Shown here piece by piece: positions 42,588 through 52,841 of a stretch of DNA of 64,000 nucleotides. The DNA is from Mariaggregatimicrobium sp964498785 (lineage in GTDB: Bacteria > Zhuqueibacterota > Zhuqueibacteria > Thermofontimicrobiales > Thiofontviventaceae): contig CAZCJL010000006.1 of the NCBI GenBank assembly GCA_964498785.1, positions 54,579 to 118,578 on the forward strand, written 5' to 3'. Under the pieces are notes generated by a model. The model did no database searches, was not told where the DNA came from, and was given only the letters and a program-made list of their open reading frames with translations. The stretch's first letter is position 1, and every line of letters starts with the position of its first letter. A program made the translations under genes and the position numbers.

Positions 42588-44750
42588 CTAAACCAATGCA
42601 CTTTCACGACCGGAATCTTTCATAAAAAGACATGACGATTTTGTTAATCCTGGTGCGTCATGCATAAAATCAAACGGTAATTTATCAGCAAGTCCAAAGA
42701 TATTTATATCTGCCCGTGGAGCCGACTGTAACGCTTCCTCAAACGAACCGATGAATACGAGAAAATTTGTCATGGATGGCAGACGCGCCTGATCGCTGAG
42801 CCGTTCCAGAAACCGAAGGAGCCGTTGTTTTTCTTCCTGCTTTTGCGTGGCTGTTACCAGATTGATTCGCCCCTCCCAATTGAGCTGCAATTGAAGAGTG
42901 ATTAATATTGCCAGATGCCAGTTCGGACTACGATCCCGCAGCCACAGATTTACATTTTTTTGCATACCAAATGCTGTCCTCGGATGTTGCCGTAAAATAA
43001 TTGTTCCCAATTCATTTTTCGCTGCCTGGTTGACAAGATTTTCGATAATCTTATCTTTTTGTTTGTCATTTCCCAGCGTGAGAAATAAAATATTGGGCCG
43101 AAAAGCGCCACCTTTCAATGTCTGGATTACCAATTTCGCGCCATGACTGAAATTTTTATCTTCGATGACTGTCGAATTTACCAGCAGCCCCTGATCTTCC
43201 AGCGGCGATAGTAAATCTGTCAACTCAGATGCGGTTTTTTCAGAGTCATTTTCTTTTACTGTAAACGCAAAAATACTGCCGGACGGATGAGTAATATTTC
43301 GAATGAAAAGCAGAGGTCCGGCCCAGATTTCAGGATTTTCAATAGGAATCAATAAATCCGGTTTCCACGAAATTTGATGTCGCGGAAATTTCATTGAAAT
43401 CCGCGATGCCTGTTCAGCCAATGACAAAAATAATCCACCGCGAATATCACCCCATTCAGATTTCAGGCCGCGGCGCGCTAATCCGAGATAAAGCGTAATA
43501 ATTGTCACAATGGCAACCATACTAAAGGCGGCATTAATCAGGAACATAATCAACATACAACTCACTGCACCTAAAAACGGAACAAATCGGGGAATTTTAA
43601 AGGTCGGTCGAAAACTGATGATTTTCATGCTCTGTTGCAGAAACACAACCAGATTCAACATACCGTAAGTGATCAGGAAAAACATAGTAATCAATGACGC
43701 CAATGCATCGAGGTTTCCGGTAAGTAGTGCTAATTCAATAATAATGCCTGTAAAGATAATCGCGTTGCGCGGTTCATTTGTTTTAGTCTTTTTTACAAAA
43801 ACGGCATGAAATGGCACTGTTCGCTGCTCTGCTAACGCCTGAAGAATCCGTGGTGCGCCTAACATGCTTCCGAGGGCTGAAGAGAGTGTGGCTCCCATAA
43901 TACCCGCGATCACTGCCGGTTCCCACAACGCTTTGTCTGCAAGGATAAGCTGATTATTTCGTAATTCAGCAGAAGAGCTGATTTTAGTCATCATGTACGC
44001 AATCAGGACATAAACAATCATTGTTACAAAAATAGCACTCATTGTTCCCAGCGGAATCGCGCGGCGGGGATTTTTCAGATCACCTGACATATTTGCTCCT
44101 GCCATAATTCCTGTGACTGCCGGGAAAAAGATCGCGAATACTTTCCAAAAATTAGCGTCTTCAAAATTCCCGATTAATTCAAAATTAGCCGAAGGATCGG
44201 CAGGCGTCAAAAAAAATGACACCAGCGATAATCCTAAAATAGTCATAATAACATACTGAACACGAATTGCGAAATGCGCGCTGGTGTACGAAATGATTAG
44301 TAAGATCGCCCATGCGACAGACGATACAACAAACGGTGATTGTTCCGGGAAAAGACGCAACCAGCCTTCGGTAAAACCAATTATGTATAATGCTGCTGAC
44401 AGAGTTTGGGAAATGTAAAACGGAATCCCAATGCTTCCTCCTGCCTCTAATCCCAATGATTTTGAAATCACCGAGTACGCACCGCCCGGTCCGATTTTTA
44501 TATTAGTTGTTATCGAAGATAACGACAGACCTGTGCAAATCGTGACTCCCTTGGCAAGGAGAATGATCGCCACAGCACCCAAAAATCCGGCGTTTCCAAC
44601 GACCCAACCAAGACGCAAATACATAATGACGCCGAGAATGGTCAGTACATCAGGAGTAAACACGCCGCCGAATGTGCTAAATTTATGAATGGTCGCTGGC
44701 TCGGTTTTACTCTTTCTAAATCGGGAAAATACATTAAAAGAAATGTTCAT
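42588..44750 (-). CDS. Cation-chloride cotransporter family (APC superfamily) permease
   Basis: 720 residues. The N-terminal part has GGVFTPDVLTILGVIMYLRLGWVVGNAG, the first-helix pattern of the cation-chloride cotransporter (SLC12-like) family, followed by about 12 transmembrane helices to residue 430 (ITTNIKIGPGGAYSVISKSL, IFFPAVTGIMAGANMSGDLKNP, MLGAPRILQALAEQRTVPF). A cytoplasmic C-terminal domain of about 270 residues follows (GSIFAFTVKENDSEKTASEL, NILFLTLGNDKQKDK). It would couple chloride or amino-acid transport to Na+ or K+; the true substrate in bacteria of this type is not established. Its start lies downstream of the tamB gene, 41 bases away, on the same strand. Confidence 0.82.
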   Translation of the reverse strand: MNISFNVFSRFRKSKTEPATIHKFSTFGGVFTPDVLTILGVIMYLRLGWVVGNAGFLGAVAIILLAKGVTICTGLSLSSITTNIKIGPGGAYSVISKSLGLEAGGSIGIPFYISQTLSAALYIIGFTEGWLRLFPEQSPFVVSSVAWAILLIISYTSAHFAIRVQYVIMTILGLSLVSFFLTPADPSANFELIGNFEDANFWKVFAIFFPAVTGIMAGANMSGDLKNPRRAIPLGTMSAIFVTMIVYVLIAYMMTKISSSAELRNNQLILADKALWEPAVIAGIMGATLSSALGSMLGAPRILQALAEQRTVPFHAVFVKKTKTNEPRNAIIFTGIIIELALLTGNLDALASLITMFFLITYGMLNLVVFLQQSMKIISFRPTFKIPRFVPFLGAVSCMLIMFLINAAFSMVAIVTIITLYLGLARRGLKSEWGDIRGGLFLSLAEQASRISMKFPRHQISWKPDLLIPIENPEIWAGPLLFIRNITHPSGSIFAFTVKENDSEKTASELTDLLSPLEDQGLLVNSTVIEDKNFSHGAKLVIQTLKGGAFRPNILFLTLGNDKQKDKIIENLVNQAAKNELGTIILRQHPRTAFGMQKNVNLWLRDRSPNWHLAILITLQLQLNWEGRINLVTATQKQEEKQRLLRFLERLSDQARLPSMTNFLVFIGSFEEALQSAPRADINIFGLADKLPFDFMHDAPGLTKSSCLFMKDSGRESALV

Positions 44751-44791
44751 TCTATAAATCCTTATGAATAGGCTGATAAATACACGTTATT

Positions 44792-47700
44792 TTATCTCTC
44801 AAATTTAATAATCACATCAAACCCTGATGTTTTTTCTGATCCCTGAATAAGTTGTAAAAAAAGTTTCGGAGTGACTTCATATTCAAGCGTAAGTTCGTTT
44901 GGTACAATTTCATTTGTCTGATTTTCACCAAATTGTCTCTTATAACTTAAAAACAGATCATTTGTTAAATACTTACCAACAATAAATGTCGCATACTGCC
45001 AATTCTCTTCACTTTTCAATTCTATCATATCGAGGTCTAATGTTTTGCCCAGAGTGCGGGAAAGCTGTCCCGCAATGAAACCCACGACAAGATTATTCGC
45101 GGTTGCCTGTGCATCAAATCCGGATTTTTCATCGAGGTCAGTTTTCTGACCGTGTGTTAATTCTTCTAAATTCTTTCCAAAAATAATGTAGGAAAGAGCA
45201 TCGCCTTCAGAAATTTCTATATCATCGAGAGTGAAATTTAATTTTGGAGACAACGCAGTACCGGTTACTTTTAAAAGCAACGTTTGTTTTTCCCGTTCAG
45301 CGGTGCGAAAGACATGTTCCGCAATCAGTTCAATTTGTGGATTAAAGTCAACTCCTCCCTGAAAATTAAAAACGCCTTTTTCAATCTTGAACCGTTTTCC
45401 GTAAATATCATACGTACCGCGACGCACATTAATCGAACCAAATAATTCAAATTGTTTCCCTTGTTTTACCAGCACGAGTTCACCGGATAATTCTACATTC
45501 ATATCCGGACTGCGAATCCACGTATTACGGGGCATTTCGATACGAGCGCTTCCTTTCAAATTATCGATCAACGTTAAGGTTGATGTCGTGTCCAGTGTTG
45601 TTTTTACCGATCGAATCGTGCTGAAAGTGTCACCTGATGCTTGCACAAGCAATGGTTCTATTTCCCGAACTTTACCATTGCCACCCTCCATGAGTGCAGG
45701 GATATAGAATCGTGAACGCAATACTCGTATTAAGCCATCAAATTCTGGTGACTCTTTTGTGCCGGTGATAATAACATCCCCTTCAATGACCATTTCATAA
45801 TTATCATTGCTCATTATCAAAAATTTATCTGCCGCGATATTCACATCAATTGATTTCAGAAATTGATCCGCTTTAGTATGATCGATCTGCACATCCCCGG
45901 ACACCGAGAGCAAGCCGTCATTGCTTTTTGTAATAAACCTGTCAATAGTAAATCGCGAACTATCCACGGATAGCGTTACATTAATATCGTTGTACCGAAT
46001 GCCGTATTTAGGTATTTTAAAAGTGCCGTCCGATAAAGCGAGCGAGCCTGCAGGATAGAGATTATTTATTGGATTATCAACTATAAGATCGATTGCAAGA
46101 TGACCGGTTACATCCCGAAACAGATTGGAAGCAGCCTTGATCACTGCGAAATCAATACTGTCTCCTTTTATATGCGCGAATACATTCCGGCTGCTGTCAA
46201 TCCTTCCCGTATTTTCCGTGAACGCCAAATTGATGGGCAGTTTGCCGTCAGCATTTAATTGGGCTCCCTCCAGAGGAATGAAACTCATCTGCCAGTCCAG
46301 TAAATTTTCTGTATAATTAAATGACATTGTGAAATTGTCATAATTATATTCATTAATGAAGCCATCGCTGATTTTTAGATCTCCGTTTATGAGCGGCGCA
46401 TTGGCGATGCCAGTGAGTTGTGCATTCATATCCAGAATGCCGTCTATACGCTGCGGTATGTTTTCAAATTCAGAAAGAAATCCAAAATTCAGCCCCGTAA
46501 TATCCACAGACAGACTTTCGCGACCACTTGTGGTAAACATTCCGTTAATTGCAATCGATTGATCTTCGGACACAAAATTTAAGTTTTCAATATGAAATTC
46601 ATCCGGTTGGATAAGAACCGTTAAATCAGGATTACTATTTTTCCATTGATAATCCAGTACATTCAATTCAACAGTGGGAATTTTTATACGCGTCACTTCG
46701 CCCATCCCGATGTGGCTTTCAATGTAGCCGCTAATATTTTCCGATTGAAAGAAATCCACCAGCGCATGAATCGAATCAGGACGGAAGTTCGATTCCAGTG
46801 TCAGCGAATCCAGATTTATTTGATTGGTTGTTATGCGCTTCAAGCGTGCATTGATCTTTCCGGCTGTGAAATTGTCAGCGATTGAGGCATGATATCTGGC
46901 CTGAATTGTATCAACTCCGATATCATTATATTTAAGAGAAATCATCCGTGCATTTCCCGTAATTTTCAATGAATCCGGAACACCGGACAAATGCCCGCGC
47001 AGCCATGCATGGCCAGTTAATCCCTTCTGTTTAATAATGGGTTCCAGTCGATTGAGTTCATAAATCTGAGCCAGATAATTTACATTCATCGTAGAGCCGA
47101 TCGCGATGCGTCCCCGTGATTGGACATCGCCGATCGGATTTCTGATGTACAGGGTATCGATTTCAAAAACTTTGTGATCTAAATTTATCGCCGAGAACAT
47201 GGTATCAATTGTTGTATTGTACAGACCGGACTGAGAAACAAATATATTTGCATGTCCCGTAAACTCGGAAAACGATGCTCCGTTGCCAGCCACCGAAATC
47301 GTCATATCAATATTGGAAGGCTCACTTTGTTTTAAAATTGCTGCGGACAGGTCAAAATCACGGATCGTGCTCCGGATATTAAATTCAGGGTTGCGTCCGA
47401 TATCGTTAATATTTGCATGGAGATTTATGTGCCCGGACTCGGAAACCAGAGTGATTTTACCGACAATATCACCAAAATCATACGTAGATGTGATTGTAAG
47501 ACTATCCACAGGTTGTCCGTAAATACGACTTTTTTGCAAGAATATTTTTAATGATCCTTTGCTGCTATCCGGTTTAAAACCGGTTCCCTTTAATTGAAGC
47601 TGACCGGTGAGCCGACTGTTTAACGTCTGGCCTTTTAACCAAACGGCCGGATCGAATCTGCTGATTTTTGCCTGAATATCATAGTCAGGTAAAGAATGTA

Positions 47701-48637
47701 AATTTTTCAGAAATCCGACAAGTTTAATGTGCTGATTCCGATGCTGTAACTGAATATCGGTTTTCAGATCATCCCCGGCATAATTTACCAGACCATTTAT
47801 GGAGGCAATGCCCTGCATTCCCAAATCCGGCACAAAGTTGCTGATTTCATCCAGGCTGACTTCAGAAGGAGATAATTTGATCATATATTCGGGATTCTCT
47901 GAAAAGTTCAGAATGAGCTCACCAAATAACTGGCTATTATCTGTTATCAATTTCAAATCCTGAACAGACATACCATTGTTCTCTAATAACAGCAGGAATG
48001 AAACCTCAGCCACGGTTAAATCCGGCTGCAAAGCCCGCAGACTGAAATCTCTCATTGTCGTCGACAGGCCTTCTTTGTCATACGATAATGATAAAATGCA
48101 ATTCAGGTGTCTGATTTTTTCAGGGATCGTTTGTGACGTTCCCAATGGGGCAATGTCCATGCTTCCATCGATGATCTTCATGTCCTCTAATATAATGTGC
48201 CAGGCAAAAGGCCCGGAGGACGATGTTTTTTCTTCAGGAAGAGATTCTTCTTGTTTGACCAGCTCGGAGACATTCCAACTGCTGTCCGGGAGTTGTTTCA
48301 GCAGAAAGTATGGAGCATTCAATTCCGCAAATCTTAAAATAACTTCTTTATTTAATAAACGTGTTGGTAAAAATGCCACAGCAAGCCGGGAGATAGCAGC
48401 AATCGTATCCGTTTCAGAGGTTAGTGCAATCCGTTCGATTTGAAAATTGGTGAAAAGATTCCCATTGATTTCGCCAATATGCAGTGTGCCATTCAGGGCA
48501 TTGTTTGCGGTTTCAACGATTTTATCACGCAATAGATTTTTGAAGATACCTGTTTGGGTACATCCGATTGCTATAATAACTAACAACAATACGATAATGA
48601 AAAGGTAAACAAATATTTTTAAAATTTTCCTGATCAT
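44792..48637 (-). CDS. tamB: TamB-like translocation and assembly module protein (DUF490)
   Basis: 1,281 residues from the ATG at 48637, one base after the stop of the preceding gene; an ATG at 48658 in the same frame would overlap it. One N-terminal membrane anchor (ILKIFVYLFIIVLLLVIIAIG) is followed by a long beta-rich periplasmic region. The C-terminal DUF490 domain is clear (GDALSYIIFGKNLEELTHGQ, then FIAGQLSRTLGKTLDLDMIEL, and ending LIQGSEKTSGFDVIIKFER). TamB works with the Omp85 protein encoded before it to move phospholipids or to insert outer-membrane proteins. The gene pair order is the standard one. Confidence 0.93.
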   Translation of the reverse strand: MIRKILKIFVYLFIIVLLLVIIAIGCTQTGIFKNLLRDKIVETANNALNGTLHIGEINGNLFTNFQIERIALTSETDTIAAISRLAVAFLPTRLLNKEVILRFAELNAPYFLLKQLPDSSWNVSELVKQEESLPEEKTSSSGPFAWHIILEDMKIIDGSMDIAPLGTSQTIPEKIRHLNCILSLSYDKEGLSTTMRDFSLRALQPDLTVAEVSFLLLLENNGMSVQDLKLITDNSQLFGELILNFSENPEYMIKLSPSEVSLDEISNFVPDLGMQGIASINGLVNYAGDDLKTDIQLQHRNQHIKLVGFLKNLHSLPDYDIQAKISRFDPAVWLKGQTLNSRLTGQLQLKGTGFKPDSSKGSLKIFLQKSRIYGQPVDSLTITSTYDFGDIVGKITLVSESGHINLHANINDIGRNPEFNIRSTIRDFDLSAAILKQSEPSNIDMTISVAGNGASFSEFTGHANIFVSQSGLYNTTIDTMFSAINLDHKVFEIDTLYIRNPIGDVQSRGRIAIGSTMNVNYLAQIYELNRLEPIIKQKGLTGHAWLRGHLSGVPDSLKITGNARMISLKYNDIGVDTIQARYHASIADNFTAGKINARLKRITTNQINLDSLTLESNFRPDSIHALVDFFQSENISGYIESHIGMGEVTRIKIPTVELNVLDYQWKNSNPDLTVLIQPDEFHIENLNFVSEDQSIAINGMFTTSGRESLSVDITGLNFGFLSEFENIPQRIDGILDMNAQLTGIANAPLINGDLKISDGFINEYNYDNFTMSFNYTENLLDWQMSFIPLEGAQLNADGKLPINLAFTENTGRIDSSRNVFAHIKGDSIDFAVIKAASNLFRDVTGHLAIDLIVDNPINNLYPAGSLALSDGTFKIPKYGIRYNDINVTLSVDSSRFTIDRFITKSNDGLLSVSGDVQIDHTKADQFLKSIDVNIAADKFLIMSNDNYEMVIEGDVIITGTKESPEFDGLIRVLRSRFYIPALMEGGNGKVREIEPLLVQASGDTFSTIRSVKTTLDTTSTLTLIDNLKGSARIEMPRNTWIRSPDMNVELSGELVLVKQGKQFELFGSINVRRGTYDIYGKRFKIEKGVFNFQGGVDFNPQIELIAEHVFRTAEREKQTLLLKVTGTALSPKLNFTLDDIEISEGDALSYIIFGKNLEELTHGQKTDLDEKSGFDAQATANNLVVGFIAGQLSRTLGKTLDLDMIELKSEENWQYATFIVGKYLTNDLFLSYKRQFGENQTNEIVPNELTLEYEVTPKLFLQLIQGSEKTSGFDVIIKFER

Positions 48638-48638
48638 A

Positions 48639-50504
48639 TTAAAATGCCTGTCCCACATTTAAATGAACTTGATAATCCTGAACGTTCCTGAAAACAGGTC
48701 GTCCGATATCAAGCCGTATTGGCCCAATAGGAGTTGAAATTCTTACTCCTGCGCCAAGCGCGTAATATAAATCATTGAACGGGTATGTTAATGACTTTGT
48801 CCACACATTTCCAATATCAAGAAACGTTGCACCACTGATAATTTTCCAGATCGGAAAACGTAGTTCAAAGCTGGACTCTAATAAGCTATTGCCACCCACC
48901 GGGATATTTTCGTTATTTTTGGGACCAAGTTGAGAGCGTGCCCAGCCGCGCACCGATATGCTTCCACCGGCGAAAAAACGTTCTTCGAGCGGTGTAATTT
49001 GTGCCTCTCCTTCTCTCCAGGGTTTCATGGAGCCAACTTTTATTTTAGATGCAAAGACAACATCATTATCTATTTCCCTGTAGTGGCGGAATTCCATGAT
49101 CAATTTCATGAAATGATACTTGCTGTTAAATCCCAGACCGGAAAACATGTAATGCAGCGCTGCAAATGTCCCCTGCTGCGGTGTAAATTTGGGATGGGAG
49201 CTGTCCCGGATAATCCCCATTTTGATACTTGATTTATTATATAAATTGTACGCAAGTCGTTGAAACGATTTCTCAACAGTTGCTTCTGAAATTTCCTGAT
49301 CGATTTGCTCCAGATTATATCCGAAATAACCGTTTGTTTTTGAAGAGAAAATATGTTGCAGCGTCGGTGATGTTCCGATTCGTTGAAGTTTATATCCTGG
49401 CTCATGTTCTTTACGCACGAAGCTTTCAAGGTTGAAGCTTGTTCGCGGACTTAAAAAAGCGGGTTGTGTAAATTTTAAATTAACGTTATATGGTTCCAGA
49501 CCGGAATGCTTTATAAAGAGATTGAGCCGTCGGGTGCCGCCCAAAAATCCAAGCCGGATGATATCAGAAAAAACACGGAACTTATCTTCACGGCCATAAC
49601 CGAAGCCGAATTTCGTTGTCAGCCGCGACGCTTCTTTTACATTAACCTGAACCGGGATGAGATTCACTTTTTCCTTTGGCAATTTATATTGAATCGAAAC
49701 ACTTTGGAAAAATCCTAATTGATACAACTGAATTTGAGATTTTTCAATTAATGAATTATTAAATAAATCTTCTTCTTTAAAAGCCAGTTGTTTTCGGATC
49801 ACTACTCCTGGAGTGCGTTTGTTATTCACAACCTTAATTTTGCCAAAAGTGCAGAGCGGGCCTGTGTCAAATTTATAGATGATGGCGACTGAATATAACG
49901 CCCGGTGAAACTTTAAACCGGAAAAGACTGAAATGTATGGGAAACCTTGTTCAGTGAACGCGTTCACAATATAAGTTTCGTCATCTTTCAACGCCTCATC
50001 GCGAAAGCGAATCCCGTTCTTTAATTGTAATTTTTTTTTGAGTTTTTCGAGAATTGCCTCAGCCTCTGACGTCTTGTTGTCAAAATGGTATTCGACCGTA
50101 TCAACAAGAACCGGCGCATTTTCAGATATCATTATATTGATTTTGACTGATTTGTCATCATGATCCGTTTTAAGCTTGTCATTTATGTTAACATTCAAAA
50201 ATCCTTCGGACTGATATAGCTTTTTGAGCCTGGCTAAATCATCTTTTAATATTTGTGAGTCGAAGAAAAACGGATCCTTCCTTAAAAAAACGCGTTTGAA
50301 AGTACCTGTTCCATAAGTGAGCATGTTTTCTGATAATCGGGAAGAAGAAATTGTGTGGTTGCCTTCAAAATCAATGTCTGTTACTTTATAGTTAACCTGT
50401 GAATTAACCGTTATCCGAAAAATCATTAAAATCTGAAACAGGATTAAAAGATTAATGATATGGTAATAATGATAAGCCTTTTTTTTTGAGCGCGTCCTAT
50501 TCAT
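48639..50504 (-). CDS. tamA: Omp85-family outer-membrane assembly protein (TamA/BamA-like)
   Basis: 621 residues. A signal anchor (IINLLILFQILMIFRITVNS) precedes three or four POTRA domains (about 35-320; YKVTDIDFEGNHTISSSRL starts the first) and a 16-strand barrel (about 330-621) with RFFAGGSISVRGWARSQLGP, the conserved VRGF/W loop that reaches the barrel lumen, and GAGVRISTPIGPIRLDIG near the end. The C-terminal residue is Phe. Pairing with the following tamB gene makes TamA the best assignment. It ends one base before tamB. The barrel length and domain count are typical. Confidence 0.92.
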   Translation of the reverse strand: MNRTRSKKKAYHYYHIINLLILFQILMIFRITVNSQVNYKVTDIDFEGNHTISSSRLSENMLTYGTGTFKRVFLRKDPFFFDSQILKDDLARLKKLYQSEGFLNVNINDKLKTDHDDKSVKINIMISENAPVLVDTVEYHFDNKTSEAEAILEKLKKKLQLKNGIRFRDEALKDDETYIVNAFTEQGFPYISVFSGLKFHRALYSVAIIYKFDTGPLCTFGKIKVVNNKRTPGVVIRKQLAFKEEDLFNNSLIEKSQIQLYQLGFFQSVSIQYKLPKEKVNLIPVQVNVKEASRLTTKFGFGYGREDKFRVFSDIIRLGFLGGTRRLNLFIKHSGLEPYNVNLKFTQPAFLSPRTSFNLESFVRKEHEPGYKLQRIGTSPTLQHIFSSKTNGYFGYNLEQIDQEISEATVEKSFQRLAYNLYNKSSIKMGIIRDSSHPKFTPQQGTFAALHYMFSGLGFNSKYHFMKLIMEFRHYREIDNDVVFASKIKVGSMKPWREGEAQITPLEERFFAGGSISVRGWARSQLGPKNNENIPVGGNSLLESSFELRFPIWKIISGATFLDIGNVWTKSLTYPFNDLYYALGAGVRISTPIGPIRLDIGRPVFRNVQDYQVHLNVGQAF

Positions 50505-50667
50505 GATAAATCAATGTGGTTAATATTATCAACAGGTTTGTAACTATGCGATTAATTATTTATCGTCATATTGGAATTATTACTTTATACACCAGAAGGA
50601 AAGCTAATAATAAATATAATCCACGAATACCATAATACGATGCGGAGTCTATTATTTGAATATTAAA

Positions 50668-51627
50668 TTACCAAATGATTGGAATCCCTGTGCAATTTTT
50701 TTTAAATTTTTCAAAATCGACAGCCGTTAAATCACAGTCAGAACTGATATGTTTTTTCAAATCATCGATATTATTAAATTTTTCCTCATTTCTAATCCGT
50801 CTAAAAAAAGCAAGCGAGACAGACTTTCCGTAAAGATTGCCGGAAAAATCAATTAAATGTGCTTCTACCCGAAAATCGTGGTTGTTATACGTGGGTCTGT
50901 TACCGATGTAAATTGCAGCGGCATATTCGAGCGAATCTATTTTCGCGACGCCACTGTAAATTCCTGTCAAGGGTATTAGCCCTTCACTAACATTGATATT
51001 GATTGTCGGAAAACCAAGAGCTCTCCCCTCTCGATCCCCATGTACAACGATTCCGCGAGTAATATGTCTACGCGCCAAAAGAATGGCAGCGCGCGCCATT
51101 TCTCCGGCCTGTATAAATTCCCGTATTTTGGTCGATGATACCACAATATCACCGCTTCTTTGCGGACTGAGCACGCGAGCTTGAAAATGCAATTTTTCGC
51201 CCAGTTCCACTAATATTCTGGGAGTGCCTCGTCTCTGATAGCCAAATGTAAAATCGTACCCAATCCACACAATTTGGGCGTTCAGTTTATTTAATAGAAT
51301 TTTTTTAACGTACTCATCTGCTTTCAGAGATGCTAACTCTTTATCAAATTTAAGGGTTAAAATTGCATCCACGCCCAGCTTTTCTATCAGCTTTAATTTG
51401 AATTTATGAGAACAAATCGCCGGTGGTACGTGCTCAGGAATAAAGTATGCTGCGGGATGCGGATCGAATGTGATCACCACACTTTTTAGATTGTACATTC
51501 GGGCAGATCGTACTGTTTGGCTGATAAGTTCTTGATGTCCCGTATGAACACCGTCAAAATTTCCGATTGTTACGACTGTACTATCGAATTCCGAATCCGG
51601 GAGCCTGTCAATATCCAGTTGTTTCAT
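50668..51627 (-). CDS. ribF: Bifunctional riboflavin kinase / FAD synthetase
   Basis: 319 residues. The N-terminal adenylyltransferase domain has VVTIGNFDGVHTGHQELI (GxFDGxHxGH) and SSTKIREFIQAGEMARAA. The riboflavin kinase domain (about 185-300) has HGDREGRALGFPTININ and GIYSGVAKIDSLEYAAAIYIGNRPT, which include the PTxN motif. The enzyme makes FMN and FAD, cofactors for E3 and others. Size is normal. It lies upstream of tamA on the same strand, separated by 163 bases with no clear terminator. Confidence 0.95.
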   Translation of the reverse strand: MKQLDIDRLPDSEFDSTVVTIGNFDGVHTGHQELISQTVRSARMYNLKSVVITFDPHPAAYFIPEHVPPAICSHKFKLKLIEKLGVDAILTLKFDKELASLKADEYVKKILLNKLNAQIVWIGYDFTFGYQRRGTPRILVELGEKLHFQARVLSPQRSGDIVVSSTKIREFIQAGEMARAAILLARRHITRGIVVHGDREGRALGFPTININVSEGLIPLTGIYSGVAKIDSLEYAAAIYIGNRPTYNNHDFRVEAHLIDFSGNLYGKSVSLAFFRRIRNEEKFNNIDDLKKHISSDCDLTAVDFEKFKKNCTGIPIIW

Positions 51628-52738
51628 CCTTTATCCATCTCAAAAACAAGTTCAATTTCTTATTAAGTGGTTTAAAATACAAAAAAAATAAATAAAAGTC
51701 AAGCGACTTGATATGCAGCGTTTCAAGATATGTAGCATCATAAAAGTATGTCGAAATGTGTAGCGTAATCGTTAATGATACAACTTTAATAACTGTTAAG
51801 TTGTGAATAAAAAGTTACATATCTATACTACTATATAACGCCGCTTGATTTCATTTGTATAATAAAAAGCAAAGTGTCGCATTTTACAAGATGCTGATTA
51901 TTGTTTAACTGAGATAGTAAGTATTAAATTAACAAATGATTATAATGTTTGCAATTATGATGGAATGTCAGTTGCCAGAAAACAAAAGCCTAAATTATTA
52001 TGTTTATTTTTCGTTACAATATGTTCCAATAAGTGACTTATCGTTCTATCAATAATAATTTAATTTATTAAGTAAGCAGACAGTTATCAAAAAATTCGCT
52101 AATGTATTTTAGTTATTCATAAATGTAATTGCTAATATATTAAAGATAAAAGCAATAATTTTATATTGAATTAATATATACAAATCTTAAACGATGTTTA
52201 TGCATGGTGTAAGTTGTGTATTGTAAATAAATTAACATTAATATTACAATATAGTAAGATATCGTAATAAAACTTGCATATTAATATTAAAATGGTTATA
52301 TTGTAACTATATGGTTACAGAACTATAATATTTATGCTGTTATTAAAAGATTTGATCTGTAATTTTAATTAAATCGTTTTATATTCTCTTTGCATGTATG
52401 CGTAAAATAATTTAAATTATTGATGATTCCGTGCCGGTTGTTTATTTTATAAAATTTTTGAACAAATACAAGAGTTCCCAAACTGGGGTAATTTTGTAAT
52501 TTATTTATAATAGCTATCAATATCAATAATTTATTGCGCAATTTGACCCCTCTGACTCTATTTATTAGTAGTAATCATAATTGGAAATTGAGACACATCC
52601 GACTTGAGTACTTCATTTTGCGGGGGCGCTTACTTCTACGGAACTACATCCTATCACAAAATATTTAATTTGTATTTTTCTTTTTCGTTTAGTAATAAAT
52701 AATTTCAACAAAAATAATCAAGAAATGGAGGTGACTTG
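51628..52738. other. AT-rich gene-free stretch of 1.1 kb
   Basis: No frame of useful length exists on either strand and no RNA gene is recognisable. Base composition is extremely AT-rich, with several scattered GTTAC/GTAAC strings (for example 52304-52320) that are too degenerate to call. It may hold promoters for the ribF gene and for the large secreted protein. Confidence 0.6.
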
Positions 52739-52774
52739 ATGTTTTATGATCGCAGTCCACCGTTTAAACCATGA
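52739..52774 (+). CDS. Possible leader peptide before the large secreted protein
   Basis: An 11-codon frame (MFYDRSPPFKP) starts 6 bases after GGAGGTGA, the strongest ribosome-binding site of this region, and ends 68 bases before the next gene. Such a site with no other gene behind it is unusual. Regulation of the gene downstream is possible, but the frame is short enough to be chance. Confidence 0.35.
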   Translation: MFYDRSPPFKP

Positions 52775-52841
52775 TGAAAATTCATTGTTTTGTAGGGATT
52801 AAGTTCAATAATTAACTCACAAAAATCAAAGGGGAAAAAGT

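Noticed and set aside
48638..48658. tamB start at 48658 overlapping tamA
   Set aside because: The ATG at 48637 leaves the tamA stop intact and starts directly with the membrane anchor; the longer start adds seven residues encoded by the end of tamA.
51628..52738. Extra copies of the GTTAC operator in the AT-rich gap
   Set aside because: Only isolated GTTAC or GTAAC strings occur, without the GTTACGTAAC palindrome or the 17-base spacing.
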